Origin: Thiobacillus thioparus DSM 505
GTDB taxonomy: Bacteria > Pseudomonadota > Gammaproteobacteria > Burkholderiales > Thiobacillaceae
Direction: 5' to 3'
Assembly (NCBI RefSeq): GCF_000373385.1
Contig: NZ_KB891316.1
Span: 62,001 to 126,000 of the forward strand
DNA: 64,000 bases
Shown here: positions 1 through 10,228 of the stretch, one piece after another
How the letters are laid out: each line of letters opens with the position of its first letter
How positions within the stretch are numbered: the stretch's first letter is position 1
Translations under genes and position numbers: made by a program
Notes under the pieces: generated by a model
Told to the model about the DNA's origin: nothing
Database searches by the model: none
Seen by the model: only the letters and a program-made list of their open reading frames with translations

Positions 1-895
<895 letters not shown>

Positions 896-905
896 GGTGT
901 GTGCG

Positions 906-1145
906 TCAGTGGGTGGAACCGGATTTGTTCTTGTCGATGATCTCGACCTGACCGGGGAAGCCGCCGATCTTCAGGATGTCGAGGTTGGTGGCGAGGCTGG
1001 CCTTTTCGATCTCGATGCCGACCACGCGGCCGTCTTCCGACAGGTTGAGCACGATGCCTTCGTGTGCTTCCCACGCCTGCGCGGGATTTTCGGGACTGAT
1101 TTCGACATAGAGCGAATCCATGTCCTTGAAATAGGCGATGTTCAT
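906..1145 (-). CDS. DUF2283 family small protein in the arginine operon
   Basis: A 79-residue protein of about the length and pattern of DUF2283 proteins: it opens [18 protein letters not shown], has the YxxxxDSLYVE pattern near residues 5-15, and a later [10 protein letters not shown] segment. The family's biochemical function is unknown. Its ATG shares four bases (ATGA) with the argF stop, and argG starts 10 bases after its own stop, so it is translated as part of the arginine operon. The placement hints at a role linked to arginine synthesis or its control, but nothing in the sequence proves it. The family call is from recognition; the function is unassigned. Confidence 0.8.
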   Translation of the reverse strand: MNIAYFKDMDSLYVEISPENPAQAWEAHEGIVLNLSEDGRVVGIEIEKASLATNLDILKIGGFPGQVEIIDKNKSGSTH

Positions 1146-2059
1146 GATTCGATTTTTCCTAACAGTAGATATTCCATCAGTGCCTTCTGCACGTGCAGCC
1201 GGTTCTCGGCCTCATCCCAAACCACCGACTGCGGGCCGTCGATCACCTCGGCGGTGACTTCCTCGCCACGATGCGCTGGCAGGCAATGCATGAAGAGTGC
1301 GGTGGATTTCGCCACCTGCATCATGTCGGCATCGACCTGCCAATCGGCGAATGCCTTCAGCCGCTCCTCGTTTTCGGCCTCCCAGCCCATGCTGGTCCAC
1401 ACGTCGGTGGTCACCAGATCGGCGCCGCGGCAAGCGTCCATCGGGTCGGCAAAACTTTCGTAATTGTCCGTGCCGTATAGATTGGCGCGCTCGGGCTCGA
1501 CTTCATAACCGGGAGGCGTCGACACGTGGACGTTGAAATCGAGCACTTCAGCCGCCTGCAGCCAGGTGTTGCACATATTGTTGGAGTCGCCGACCCATGC
1601 CACGGTCTTGCCCTGGATCGAACCGCGATGCTCGATGAAGGTGAAGATGTCGGCGAGGATCTGGCACGGATGATATTCGTTGGTCAGACCGTTGATCACC
1701 GGCACGCGCGAATGCGACGCGAAGCGCTCGATGATCTCCTGCTCGAAGGTGCGGATCATCACGATGTCGACCATGCGCGAGATGACCTCGCCTGCGTCCT
1801 CCACCGGCTCGCCGCGTCCCAGTTGTGTGTCGCGCGTGTTGAGGTAGATCGCCGAGCCGCCAAGCTGGTGCATGCCAGCTTCGAACGAAAGCCGCGTACG
1901 GGTCGAGCTTTTTTCGAAGATCATCGCCAGTGTCCGGTCGACCAGCGGGTGATACGGCTGATAGCGCTTGAAACGCGACTTGATCAGCCGCGCGCGTTCG
2001 AACAGATAGTTCAGTTCGTCGCGCGACAGGTCCTTGAATTGCAGGAAATGCTTCAGCAT
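1142..2059 (-). CDS. argF: ornithine carbamoyltransferase
   Basis: Makes citrulline from ornithine and carbamoyl phosphate in the cytoplasm. The 305-residue protein matches the family's usual length. It carries the carbamoyl-phosphate loop SSTRTR (residues 51-56) and the ornithine-side HCLP motif (258-261). The ATG at 2057-2059 is chosen over longer in-frame extensions because it gives the canonical N-terminus MLKHFLQFKDL and overlaps the argD stop by four bases (ATGA). Its own stop overlaps the next gene the same way, so argD, argF and the DUF2283 gene are translationally coupled. Confidence 0.96.
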   Translation of the reverse strand: MLKHFLQFKDLSRDELNYLFERARLIKSRFKRYQPYHPLVDRTLAMIFEKSSTRTRLSFEAGMHQLGGSAIYLNTRDTQLGRGEPVEDAGEVISRMVDIVMIRTFEQEIIERFASHSRVPVINGLTNEYHPCQILADIFTFIEHRGSIQGKTVAWVGDSNNMCNTWLQAAEVLDFNVHVSTPPGYEVEPERANLYGTDNYESFADPMDACRGADLVTTDVWTSMGWEAENEERLKAFADWQVDADMMQVAKSTALFMHCLPAHRGEEVTAEVIDGPQSVVWDEAENRLHVQKALMEYLLLGKIES

Positions 2060-3240
2060 CACGCAGCCTGCTGCAGATAGTTTTTCACGATGCCGGAAAC
2101 CGCCGTGACCAGCGTATCGACTTCGGCCGCGCCATAGATCAAAGGCGGTACCAGACGGATGACCGTGTCGGACGTGACGTTGATCAGCACGCCGGCATCG
2201 CGCGCCACCGCCACCAGTTCGCCGCACGGACGATCGAGTTCGATGCCGATCATCATGCCCTCGCCGCGGATGTCTACCACGCCATGCATGCCGAGGAGCG
2301 CTGCGCGCAGGCCACTGCGAATGGCTTCGCCGCGCACGCGCGCGTTGTCGAGCAGCTTCTCCTCTTCAATGGTCTGGAGCGTCGCCAATGCCGCGGCGCA
2401 AGCCAGCGGGTTACCGCCAAAAGTGGAGCCATGGCTGCCGGGCGTGAACACTTCGGCCGCCGCACCGCGTGCCAGACAGGCGCCGATCGGCACACCCGAG
2501 CCCAGGCCTTTGGCCAGCGCCATCACATCCGGCAGGACACCGCTATGTTGGAAGCCGAACCAGGTACCGGTGCGGCCGATGCCGGTCTGGACCTCGTCCA
2601 GCATCAGCAGCCAACCGTGGACGTCACAAATCTTGCGCAACTCGGCAAGATACTCCGACGGCAGCACGTTGATGCCGCCTTCGCCCTGCACCACTTCGAT
2701 CAACACCGCGACCACGCTCTTGTTGTGCTCGGCGACATGGCGGATCGCCTCCAGATCGTTGAACGGCACCCGTGCGAAGCCCGACAGCAGGGGCTCGAAC
2801 CCGGCCTGGATCTTGCGGCTGCCGGTCGCGGTCAATGTCGCCATGGTGCGGCCGTGGAAAGCCTTCTCCATCACGATGATGGTCGGCATCTCGATGCCCT
2901 TGCCGTGGCCATACAGGCGCGCCAGCTTGATCGCGGCCTCGTTGGCCTCGCAACCCGAGTTGCAGAAGAAGGCCTTGTCCATGCCCGACAGTGCGCACAG
3001 CTTGTCGGCCAGTTCCTCCTGTCGCAGCACGCGGTACAGGTTGGACGAATGGATCAGCGATGCCGCCTGTTCGCTGACGGCTTTCACCAGTTTGGGGTGG
3101 CCGTGCCCCAGGCCATTCACCGCCACGCCGGCGACCGCATCGAGATAGCGTTTGCCGGCTTCGTCCCACAGGTAGGCACCCTCGCCGCGCACAAAGGCGA
3201 CGGGCTGGCGGTTATAGGTATTCATCAAATGTGTTGTCAT
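2059..3240 (-). CDS. argD: acetylornithine aminotransferase
   Basis: PLP-dependent class III aminotransferase that converts N-acetylglutamate semialdehyde to N-acetylornithine; the family may also serve in lysine synthesis. The 393-residue protein has the LDEVQTGIGRTG stretch, the PLP lysine in ALAKGLGSG (about residue 244) and GSHGSTFGGNPLA. The ATG at 3238-3240 is preferred over an upstream in-frame TTG because a GGGGA ribosome binding site lies five bases before it. It is the first gene of the arginine operon and overlaps argF by four bases. Confidence 0.94.
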   Translation of the reverse strand: MTTHLMNTYNRQPVAFVRGEGAYLWDEAGKRYLDAVAGVAVNGLGHGHPKLVKAVSEQAASLIHSSNLYRVLRQEELADKLCALSGMDKAFFCNSGCEANEAAIKLARLYGHGKGIEMPTIIVMEKAFHGRTMATLTATGSRKIQAGFEPLLSGFARVPFNDLEAIRHVAEHNKSVVAVLIEVVQGEGGINVLPSEYLAELRKICDVHGWLLMLDEVQTGIGRTGTWFGFQHSGVLPDVMALAKGLGSGVPIGACLARGAAAEVFTPGSHGSTFGGNPLACAAALATLQTIEEEKLLDNARVRGEAIRSGLRAALLGMHGVVDIRGEGMMIGIELDRPCGELVAVARDAGVLINVTSDTVIRLVPPLIYGAAEVDTLVTAVSGIVKNYLQQAA

Positions 3241-3300
3241 GGCAGTCCCCAACCAGGCTGTCCCGAAATAGCTGCTGTAATTGAGTGAAATCAGCGAAAT

Positions 3301-3325
3301 AGAAAACGGCGGCCAAAGCCGCCGT
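3301..3325 (-). terminator. intrinsic terminator after the PuuD-like gene
   Basis: Read on the minus strand, this is an 8-bp perfect stem (ACGGCGGC / GCCGCCGT) with a four-base TTTG loop, followed by TTTCT. It begins 21 bases after the stop of the PuuD-like gene and lies upstream of argD, so it separates the two transcription units. Confidence 0.75.
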
Positions 3326-3346
3326 GCTTGTTATGCAGCGCCTTGA

Positions 3347-3847
3347 TTATAGGCCGAAAAGCGCCCGGTGAGACCACCCGCCCGCCATGAAGAACAGCAT
3401 CGGAATCGACAGCATGGTATTGGTGCGGGATGCCAGGAAGGCCACCCGGCGCGCCTTGTTCTTCTCGCCGTCGGTCGCCGAAACCATGCCGAGGATTTTC
3501 TTCTGGTTCGGCCAGATCAGAACCCAGACGTTGAACAGCATGATGGTGCCCAGCCACGCACCGATGCCGATCCCGCCCATGCCGTTACGCAGCAGGAAGG
3601 CGTCGACAAACAGCGGGCCCAGCAGAGCGGCGCCGGCGAGCCAGGTTACGACAGCCGCCCAGCGAAAGAACAGCAGGGCACGCGGCGCAACATGCTTGCT
3701 GATGCCGGCGGCCGTGCCATCGGCGGCGGCATTTTTCAACGCCGTCACCTGTACGAAATTGAAGTAGTACAGCAGGCCGATCCACATCACGCCTGCCATG
3801 AAATGGATCCAGCGGGCCAGGACTGCTGCGATATTGATGTTCTCCAT
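3347..3847 (-). CDS. short PuuD-like membrane protein (urate hydroxylase N-terminal-like domain)
   Basis: A 166-residue integral membrane protein with about four hydrophobic segments. The first contains WIHFMAGVMWIGLLYYFNF. A second conserved block is SKHVAPRALLFFRWAAVVTW. This pattern is that of the membrane domain of PuuD-type urate hydroxylases, which in some bacteria carry a C-terminal cytochrome c domain. Here no CXXCH is present and the protein is much shorter, so urate oxidation should not be assumed; the retained histidines could bind haem (inference). The ATG at 3845-3847 (MENINIA) follows a GGGAGC ribosome site and lies just after the stop of a 31-residue membrane protein. A longer GTG start at 3934 would run through that small gene and is rejected. 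Confidence 0.75.
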   Translation of the reverse strand: MENINIAAVLARWIHFMAGVMWIGLLYYFNFVQVTALKNAAADGTAAGISKHVAPRALLFFRWAAVVTWLAGAALLGPLFVDAFLLRNGMGGIGIGAWLGTIMLFNVWVLIWPNQKKILGMVSATDGEKNKARRVAFLASRTNTMLSIPMLFFMAGGWSHRALFGL

Positions 3848-3861
3848 TGCCGATGCTCCCT

Positions 3862-3957
3862 TTAGCTCAGAAAGTTTCTGGCAAAGACATACAGCACGGC
3901 GGTCAGAACAAAACCGGCGATGACCGTTCCCCACAGCGAATCGAGCGGATTTCTCAT
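3862..3957 (-). CDS. 31-residue single-span membrane protein upstream of the PuuD-like gene
   Basis: A short gene easily missed by length cut-offs. It starts MRNPLDSLWGTVIAGFV and ends LYVFARNFLS, giving one hydrophobic helix of about 20 residues flanked by R2 and R27. An exceptionally strong Shine-Dalgarno sequence (AGGAGGAGGAA) precedes the ATG at 3955-3957. The stop lies 14 bases before the PuuD-like start, and the intervening GGGAGC serves as that gene's ribosome site. The size and layout resemble small accessory subunits such as CydX or CcoS, but I see no homology that names it. A partnership with the PuuD-like protein is inference. Confidence 0.6.
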   Translation of the reverse strand: MRNPLDSLWGTVIAGFVLTAVLYVFARNFLS

Positions 3958-4068
3958 GATTTCCTCCTCCTGATGAATTGTTGACGGTTTTTGTCAGGTA
4001 CCTGCGCCAGTATCTTCAAAATGCCGCAAACGCGCAAGCGAGGCCGGCTCAGCGCGCCTCTCCCTGCA

Positions 4069-4077
4069 TGCTAAAAT
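4069..4077 (+). promoter_or_regulatory. possible extended -10 element for the DUF3579 gene
   Basis: TGCTAAAAT fits an extended -10 (TG-N-TAnAAT) 31 bases before the DUF3579 ATG. No convincing -35 hexamer precedes it, so this is a weak call from pattern only. Confidence 0.3.
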
Positions 4078-4108
4078 CCGCCAATTCCTTCCACCGCCCA
4101 CCCACCCC

Positions 4109-4390
4109 ATGGATGACGCCACCGCCAACGCCCCCTTCATCATTCGCGGCCTCACCAGCAAGGGTTCGCGGTTTCGCCCAAGCGACTGGGCCGATCGCCT
4201 GGCAGGCGCCTTCGCTGTCATCGATCCCAACAACCGCACCAACTATTCGCCCTATGTACAGCCCACCACATTGGACGGCATCCGCTGCGTCGTTGTGGAT
4301 AAAAAGCTCAAGGCGACCGATCCCAACGCCTACCGGTTTTTACAGGCCTTTGCCGAGAGCAACGAACTGCTCACCGAGAATGGCGATTGA
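4109..4390 (+). CDS. DUF3579 domain-containing protein
   Basis: A 93-residue soluble protein: MDDATANAPFIIRGLTSKG, then a SDWADRLAGAF segment, SPYVQPTTLDGIRCVVVD, and a C-terminal DPNAYRFLQAFAESNELL. The pattern is that of DUF3579, a family of short proteins common in betaproteobacteria with no established function. It is a single-gene unit, convergent with rpsT, and ends about 30 bases before a shared terminator. Confidence 0.8.
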   Translation: MDDATANAPFIIRGLTSKGSRFRPSDWADRLAGAFAVIDPNNRTNYSPYVQPTTLDGIRCVVVDKKLKATDPNAYRFLQAFAESNELLTENGD

Positions 4391-4415
4391 ATAGCAACCG
4401 TGGGGGATCGGAAAT

Positions 4416-4444
4416 GAAAAACGCCGCTGAATGCGGCGTTTTTT
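4416..4444. terminator. bidirectional terminator between the DUF3579 gene and rpsT
   Basis: AACGCCGC / GCGGCGTT form an 8-bp stem around a five-base TGAAT loop. A-residues lie on the left and T-residues on the right, so it can terminate transcripts from both directions. It sits between the convergent DUF3579 gene (+) and rpsT (-). Confidence 0.85.
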
Positions 4445-4480
4445 GCGGCGCGGGTCGTTTCACCCGGGATCGTCCGACGC

Positions 4481-4744
4481 TCAGGCCATGCTCTTGACCG
4501 CCTGCGACAGACGGCTCTTGTGGCGCGCGGCCTTGTTCTTGTGAACGATCTGCTTGTCGGCGATGCTGTCGATCACGCTCATGGACGCCTGGAAGACCTG
4601 CTGTGCTGCGGCCTTGTCGCCGGCCTCGATGGCTTTGCGCACTTTCTTGATCGCGGTGCGGAGCTCGGAACGCTGGCTCATGTTGCTGTCGCGCTGGGCG
4701 CTGGCTTGACGTGCGCGCTTGCGCGCCTGGGCGGAGTTCGCCAT
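4481..4744 (-). CDS. rpsT: 30S ribosomal protein S20
   Basis: An 87-residue basic protein, [18 protein letters not shown] onward, with the [14 protein letters not shown]-terminal end. S20 binds 16S rRNA early in 30S assembly. Length and sequence fit the family exactly. It is monocistronic, with its own promoter-like sequence upstream and the shared terminator downstream. murJ is divergent. Confidence 0.97.
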   Translation of the reverse strand: MANSAQARKRARQASAQRDSNMSQRSELRTAIKKVRKAIEAGDKAAAQQVFQASMSVIDSIADKQIVHKNKAARHKSRLSQAVKSMA

Positions 4745-4837
4745 ATATTTCTGCTCCTGTGGACCCCGCGCCTCGCGCAGGGCAATTAATCTAGTAGGTG
4801 CCTCGTTTGCAACGGGGCTGATTCACCAAAGCCCGCG

Positions 4838-4867
4838 ATTGTACGGGACAACCCGACAAAAAATCAA
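4838..4867 (-). promoter_or_regulatory. candidate sigma-70 promoter of rpsT
   Basis: On the minus strand, TTGATT (-35, complement of 4862-4867) and TACAAT (-10, complement of 4838-4843) are 18 bases apart, about 95 bases upstream of the rpsT start. Matches are four of six and five of six to consensus. Predicted by eye only. Confidence 0.45.
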
Positions 4868-4935
4868 GCCCACAGCAATCGGTGTTGCAGCACAGCCGCG
4901 CGACCCGCACAATGCGCGCAAAACCCGGTCCCGCC

Positions 4936-6474
4936 ATGAACCTTCTCAAAGCCCTCGCTGCGGTCAGCAGCATGACCCTGCTCTCCCGCATTATGGGATT
5001 CGTGCGCGATACCATCATCGCCCGCGTATTCGGCGCCGGGATGCTCACGGACGCCTTCTTCGTCGCCTTCAAGATCCCCAACCTGCTGCGGCGGCTGTTT
5101 GCCGAAGGCGCGTTTTCGCAGGCCTTCGTGCCCATCCTCGCGGAATACAAGAGCCGCAAGGGTCATGATGCCACCCATACGCTGGTCAACCAGGTCGGCA
5201 CCGCGCTGACGCTGACGCTGGTCGTCGTCGCCCTGCTGGGCATCGTAGGAGCGCCGTGGGTAGCCTATGTCAGCGCGCCCGGCTTTCGTGCCGACCCGGA
5301 AAAATTCGCGCTCACCGTCACGCTGCTGCGCATCACTTTCCCGTACATCGTGTTCATTTCGCTGGTCGCGTTGGCGGCCGGCGTGCTCAACACCTACAGC
5401 AAGTTTTCGGTGCCGGCGTTCGCGCCGGTGCTGCTGAACGTGGCCATGATCAGCGCCGCGCTGTGGCTGGCGCCCTACTTCGACCCGCCAGTGCTGGCGC
5501 TGGGCTGGGGGGTGGCGCTGGGCGGCGTGCTGCAGCTGGCGTGGATGCTGCCGCACATGATGAAAATCGGCATGCTGCCGCGCCCCACGCGGCACATCAA
5601 TGACCCCGGCGTGCATCGCATCCTGCAGCTGATGGCGCCCGCCACGCTGGGTGTATCGGTGGCGCAGATCAGTCTGCTCATCAACACCATCTTCGCGTCC
5701 TTCCTCGCCACCGGCAGCGTGTCGTGGCTGTATTACGCCGACCGTCTGATGGAATTCCCCACCGGCATGCTGGGCGTGGCGCTCGGCACCATCCTGCTGC
5801 CCAGCCTGGCCAAGCATTACGCCGACGACTCCCCGGCCGAATATTCCAGGCTGCTCGACTGGGGCCTGCGGCTCACCCTGCTGCTGGCACTGCCCTCCGC
5901 GGCCGCGCTGGCGGTGCTGGCGGTGCCGCTCATCACCACGCTGTTTCGCTACGGCGCGTTCGACGCCCATGACGTCGCCATGACCCAGCACGCGCTGGTA
6001 GCCTACAGCCTCGGGCTGGTCGGGCTGATCCTGGTCAAGGTGCTGGCGCCCGGCTTCTATGCGCGGCAGAACATCCGCACGCCGGTCAAGGTCGCCATCT
6101 TTACCCTCATCGCCACCCAGTTGATGAACCTCGTCTTCATCGGCCCGCTGGGCCACGCCGGGTTGGCGCTGTCGATCGGGCTGGCTGCGTGCCTCAACGC
6201 CGGAATGCTGCTGCATCTGCTGAAAAAGCACGGCGTATACCAGCCGCAACCAGGCTGGACCGCCTACTTCCTGCGCGTGCTGCTGGCGGTTTCGCTGATG
6301 GCCGCCCTGCTTTACTTCGCCATGGGCGAGACGCAGTGGTGGCTGGCCGCCCGCTCCTACGAACGGCTGCTCCGGCTGTCGCTGCTGGTCGGCGGCGGCA
6401 TCGCGCTGTATTTCGCCGCGCTCGGTCTGATGGGTTTCCGCCCGCGCCAGTTCGTCCGGCGCGCCGCGGAATAA
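4936..6474 (+). CDS. murJ: lipid II flippase MurJ (MviN)
   Basis: Inner-membrane MOP-superfamily protein that flips lipid II for peptidoglycan synthesis. The 512-residue protein has about 14 hydrophobic segments and typical MurJ stretches: [54 protein letters not shown], and LASGS-like [18 protein letters not shown]. The ATG at 4936 ([10 protein letters not shown]) is preferred to an upstream ATG, which would add a polar 18-residue tail. It precedes ribF on the same strand. Confidence 0.95.
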   Translation: MNLLKALAAVSSMTLLSRIMGFVRDTIIARVFGAGMLTDAFFVAFKIPNLLRRLFAEGAFSQAFVPILAEYKSRKGHDATHTLVNQVGTALTLTLVVVALLGIVGAPWVAYVSAPGFRADPEKFALTVTLLRITFPYIVFISLVALAAGVLNTYSKFSVPAFAPVLLNVAMISAALWLAPYFDPPVLALGWGVALGGVLQLAWMLPHMMKIGMLPRPTRHINDPGVHRILQLMAPATLGVSVAQISLLINTIFASFLATGSVSWLYYADRLMEFPTGMLGVALGTILLPSLAKHYADDSPAEYSRLLDWGLRLTLLLALPSAAALAVLAVPLITTLFRYGAFDAHDVAMTQHALVAYSLGLVGLILVKVLAPGFYARQNIRTPVKVAIFTLIATQLMNLVFIGPLGHAGLALSIGLAACLNAGMLLHLLKKHGVYQPQPGWTAYFLRVLLAVSLMAALLYFAMGETQWWLAARSYERLLRLSLLVGGGIALYFAALGLMGFRPRQFVRRAAE

Positions 6475-6520
6475 GGGTTCGAATCGGCTAGAATAAGCGC
6501 TTTTCGGCGCCTCGCCCGCA

Positions 6521-7450
6521 ATGCGCATCACCCACGGTTTTCGTCCACTCGGCACGCCCCACGCAGTCACCATCGGTAATTTCGACGGCTTGCACCTCGG
6601 GCACCAGGCCATGCTCGCCCGCTTGCAGGACGTGGCGCGGATGCGCGGCCTGCCGAGCTGCGTACTGAGCTTCGAGCCGCATCCGCGCGAGTTTTTCGCG
6701 CCCGAGCAGGCGCCCGCGCGTCTGTCGAGCCTGCGCGAAAAGGCCGAATGCCTGCAACGCCTGGGGATCGACCGCTTCCACGTATTCCGCTTCGACCGCG
6801 CGTTTTCTTCACTGACCGCCGAGGCTTTCATCGAACAGGTGCTGGGGCGTACGTTGCAGGCGCATTACGTCCTGGTGGGCGACGATTTTCGCTACGGCGC
6901 CAAACGCACCGGCGACTTTGCCCTGCTGCGGCAAACAGGCCGGTCGCTCGGTTTCGACGCGGAATTCCTGCCCACGGTCGAAGTGGCGGGGGAACGCGCT
7001 TCGTCCACGGCGGTGCGCAGTGCGCTGGCCGCGGGGGCGCTCGATCATGCGGCGCGCCTGCTCGGTCGTCCTTACAGCATCTCGGGCCGCGTGGTGCACG
7101 GCGACAAGCTCGGGCGCGACATCGGCTTTCCCACCGCCAACATCCAGCTCAAGCACAACCGTCCGCCGCTGATGGGCATTTTCGCGGTCGAACTCTGCGG
7201 CCTCAACGGCGCACCACTACCCGGCGTGGCGAGCCTGGGCAAGCGGCCCACGGTGAAAGGCGCAGACGCCGTGCCCGTGCTCGAAGTGCATCTGTTCGAT
7301 TTCGACGCCGACATCTACGGCCGCCGCGTGCGCGTGGATTTCCTGCACAAGCTGCGCGACGAAGCAAAATACCCTGACCTTGACAGCCTCGTTGCGCAGA
7401 TCCGCCGCGACGTCGACAACGCCAAACACTTTTTGGCCACGATTAAATAA
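6521..7450 (+). CDS. ribF: bifunctional riboflavin kinase / FAD synthetase
   Basis: Phosphorylates riboflavin to FMN and adenylates FMN to FAD. The 309-residue protein has the N-terminal nucleotidyltransferase with GNFDGLHLGHQ (residues 19-29), GDDFRYGAKRTGDF and SSTAVRSAL. The C-terminal kinase has GRVVHGDKLGRDIGFPTANI. Length is normal. It starts 46 bases after murJ and is followed 12 bases later by ileS, the usual ribF-ileS-lspA arrangement. Confidence 0.96.
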   Translation: MRITHGFRPLGTPHAVTIGNFDGLHLGHQAMLARLQDVARMRGLPSCVLSFEPHPREFFAPEQAPARLSSLREKAECLQRLGIDRFHVFRFDRAFSSLTAEAFIEQVLGRTLQAHYVLVGDDFRYGAKRTGDFALLRQTGRSLGFDAEFLPTVEVAGERASSTAVRSALAAGALDHAARLLGRPYSISGRVVHGDKLGRDIGFPTANIQLKHNRPPLMGIFAVELCGLNGAPLPGVASLGKRPTVKGADAVPVLEVHLFDFDADIYGRRVRVDFLHKLRDEAKYPDLDSLVAQIRRDVDNAKHFLATIK

Positions 7451-7462
7451 AACCCAGACGCC

Positions 7463-10228
7463 ATGCCTGACTATAAAAGTACGCTCAACCTGCCCGACAC
7501 CCCCTTCCCGATGCGCGGCGACCTCGCGAAGCGCGAACCCGGCTGGGTCAAAAGCTGGCAGGAGAAAAAGCGCTACGAAGCCATCCGCAAGGCGGCGGCC
7601 GGCCGCCCAAAATTCATCCTGCACGACGGCCCGCCCTATGCCAACGGCGACATCCACATCGGCCATGCGGTGAACAAGATCCTCAAGGACATCATCGTCA
7701 AGGCCAAGACCCTCTCCGGCTTCGACGCGCCCTACGTGCCGGGCTGGGACTGCCATGGCCTGCCGATCGAGCTGCAGGTGGAAAAAACCCATGGCAAGGA
7801 CATCCCCCCGTCGAAGTTCCGCGAACTGTGCCGCGCCTACGCCACCGAACAGATCGAACGCCAGAAGGCCGACTTCATCCGCTTGGGCGTGCTGGGCGAC
7901 TGGGACCATCCCTACCGCACGATGGACTTCCAGTTCGAGGCCGACACCCTGCGCGTGCTTGGGCAGATCCAGCAGGCGGGCTACCTGTATCAGGGCGCCA
8001 AGCCGGTGCACTGGTGCGTCGACTGCGGCTCGGCGCTGGCCGAGGCCGAGGTCGAATACGAGGACAAGACCTCACCGGCGATCGACGTCGGTTTTGGCGT
8101 GGCCGACCCCGCCGACCTCGCGCGCCGTTTCGACATTGCGTCGATAGCCGAACCGGTTCGGATCGTCATCTGGACCACCACGCCGTGGACGCTGCCGGCC
8201 AACCAGGCGGTGGCACTGCACCCCGACTTCCAGTACGCGCTGGTGCGCACGGCCAAGGGCCTCCTGATCCTCGCCGACAGCCTGCGAGAAGCCGCGCTGA
8301 CGCGCTACGGCCTCGCCGACGGCGCCGAAGTCATCGCGCACACCACCGGCCAGGCGCTCGAAGGCGTGCTGCTGTGGCACCCGTTCCAGGAGCGTCAGGT
8401 GCCGGTGATCGTCGGCGATCACGTCACGGCGGACGCCGGTACCGGCGCGGTGCATACCGCGCCCGGCCACGGCCTCGACGACTATGTGGTGGGCAGCCGC
8501 TACGGTCTGAAGGTCGACAACCCGGTGGGCGACGACGGCCGCTTCTACGCCAGCGTGCCGCTGGTCGGCGGCATGAGCATCTGGCAGGCCAATCCGCTGA
8601 TCGTCGAAACGCTCGAGGCCAGCGGCAACCTGCTGGCGCACGAGAAACTGCTGCACAGCTATCCGCATTGCTGGCGCCACAAGACGCCGATCATTTTCCG
8701 CGCCACGCGGCAGTGGTTCATCGGCATGGAAGCCGGCGGCGACAAGACCCTGCGCGAGCAGGCGATGGCCGCGGTCGACGCGACCCAGTTCTTCCCGGCC
8801 TGGGGCCGCGCGCGGTTGGAGGCAATGATCCGGAACCGGCCCGACTGGTGCGTCTCGCGCCAGCGCAGCTGGGGGGTGCCGATGCCCTTCTTCACCCACA
8901 AGGAAACCGGAGAATTGCACCCGCGTACCCTGGAACTGCTGGAGATCGTGGCCAAGCGCGTGGAGGAAAAAGGCATCGAGGCTTGGTTCGCGCTCGACTC
9001 CGCCGAACTGCTGGGTGGCGACGCTGCAGACTACGACAAGACCGGTCACACGCTCGACGTGTGGTTCGATTCCGGGGTCACCCACGCCTGCGTGCTGAAG
9101 CGCCGCCCCGAGCTCGCGCATCCGGCCGACCTCTATCTGGAAGGCTCGGACCAGCATCGCGGCTGGTTCCAGTCCTCCCTGCTCACCGGCTGTGCCACCG
9201 ACGGCCGCGCGCCCTACGATGCACTCCTCACCCACGGCTTCGTGGTCGACGGCAAGGGCCACAAGATGAGCAAGTCGAAGGGCAACGTCGTCGCACCACA
9301 GAAGGTGATGGACCAGTACGGTGCCGACATCCTGCGGCTGTGGGTGGCCACCACCGATTATTCCGGCGAACTGTCGATCTCGGACGAGATCCTCAAGCGC
9401 GTGGTGGAAGGCTACCGGCGGATCCGCAATACCCTGAAATTCCTGCTCGCCAACCTGTCGGACTTCGATCCGCAGGCGCACGCGCTGCCGGTGACGGACT
9501 GGCTGGAGATCGACCGCTACGCGCTGGCATTGACCCGCCAATTGCAGGGCGAACTGCAGGCGCACTACGACGCCTACGAGTTCCACTTCATCGTGCAGAA
9601 GCTGCAGTCCTTCTGCTCCGAAGACCTCGGCGGTTTCTACCTCGACATCCTCAAGGACCGACTCTACACCAGCGGTGCCGACAGCTCCGCTCGCCGCGCC
9701 GCGCAGAACGCGCTGTATCACCTGACGCAGGCACTGGCCCGCTGGATGGCGCCGATCCTGTCGTTCACCGGTGAAGAAGTGTGGGCGCAACTGGCGGGCG
9801 AGGACGACTCGGTATTCCTGCATACCTGGCACGACCTGCCGGCACAGGCCGGCGAAGCCGACCTGCTCCAGCGCTGGATCCGCATCCGCGCGGTGCGCGC
9901 CGACGTGCAGAAGGAGCTCGAAACCGTGCGCGTCGCCGGCGGCATCGGTTCCTCGCTGCAGGCCGACGTGACCCTGCACGCCAGCCCCGCCACCCAGGCC
10001 TTGCTGGCGCCGCTGGGCGACGACCTACGCTTCGTCCTCATCACCTCACAGGCACGCCTGGTGGCCGCCGCCGCCGATCGCATCGAGGTCACCCCGAGTG
10101 CCGCGAAGAAATGCGAGCGCTGCTGGCATTACCGCGACGACGTTGATGCAGACGCCGGACATCCCGGCCTGTGCGGACGCTGCGTCAGCAACCTGGCGGG
10201 CAGCGGCGAGGTGCGCAGCCATGCGTGA
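7463..10228 (+). CDS. ileS: isoleucyl-tRNA synthetase
   Basis: Class I aminoacyl-tRNA synthetase of 921 residues. HIGH is at 65-68 (DIHIGHAVN) and the KMSKS loop lies in [12 protein letters not shown]. An editing domain is inserted between them, and a C-terminal zinc finger carries [10 protein letters not shown] and CGRCVSNL. Length is normal. The C-terminal end overlaps the lspA start by eight bases, so the two are probably translationally coupled. Confidence 0.97.
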   Translation: MPDYKSTLNLPDTPFPMRGDLAKREPGWVKSWQEKKRYEAIRKAAAGRPKFILHDGPPYANGDIHIGHAVNKILKDIIVKAKTLSGFDAPYVPGWDCHGLPIELQVEKTHGKDIPPSKFRELCRAYATEQIERQKADFIRLGVLGDWDHPYRTMDFQFEADTLRVLGQIQQAGYLYQGAKPVHWCVDCGSALAEAEVEYEDKTSPAIDVGFGVADPADLARRFDIASIAEPVRIVIWTTTPWTLPANQAVALHPDFQYALVRTAKGLLILADSLREAALTRYGLADGAEVIAHTTGQALEGVLLWHPFQERQVPVIVGDHVTADAGTGAVHTAPGHGLDDYVVGSRYGLKVDNPVGDDGRFYASVPLVGGMSIWQANPLIVETLEASGNLLAHEKLLHSYPHCWRHKTPIIFRATRQWFIGMEAGGDKTLREQAMAAVDATQFFPAWGRARLEAMIRNRPDWCVSRQRSWGVPMPFFTHKETGELHPRTLELLEIVAKRVEEKGIEAWFALDSAELLGGDAADYDKTGHTLDVWFDSGVTHACVLKRRPELAHPADLYLEGSDQHRGWFQSSLLTGCATDGRAPYDALLTHGFVVDGKGHKMSKSKGNVVAPQKVMDQYGADILRLWVATTDYSGELSISDEILKRVVEGYRRIRNTLKFLLANLSDFDPQAHALPVTDWLEIDRYALALTRQLQGELQAHYDAYEFHFIVQKLQSFCSEDLGGFYLDILKDRLYTSGADSSARRAAQNALYHLTQALARWMAPILSFTGEEVWAQLAGEDDSVFLHTWHDLPAQAGEADLLQRWIRIRAVRADVQKELETVRVAGGIGSSLQADVTLHASPATQALLAPLGDDLRFVLITSQARLVAAAADRIEVTPSAAKKCERCWHYRDDVDADAGHPGLCGRCVSNLAGSGEVRSHA

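Noticed and set aside
4864-6831. 655-residue frame on the minus strand opposite murJ and ribF
   Set aside because: It lies antisense to two clear genes, is rich in Arg, Gln and His with no domain, and reflects high-GC codon shadow.
7828-9979. Two frames of more than 600 residues (plus strand 7828-9774 and minus strand 8072-9979) inside ileS
   Set aside because: Both are out-of-frame shadows of isoleucyl-tRNA synthetase, whose HIGH and KMSKS motifs and zinc finger fix the true frame.
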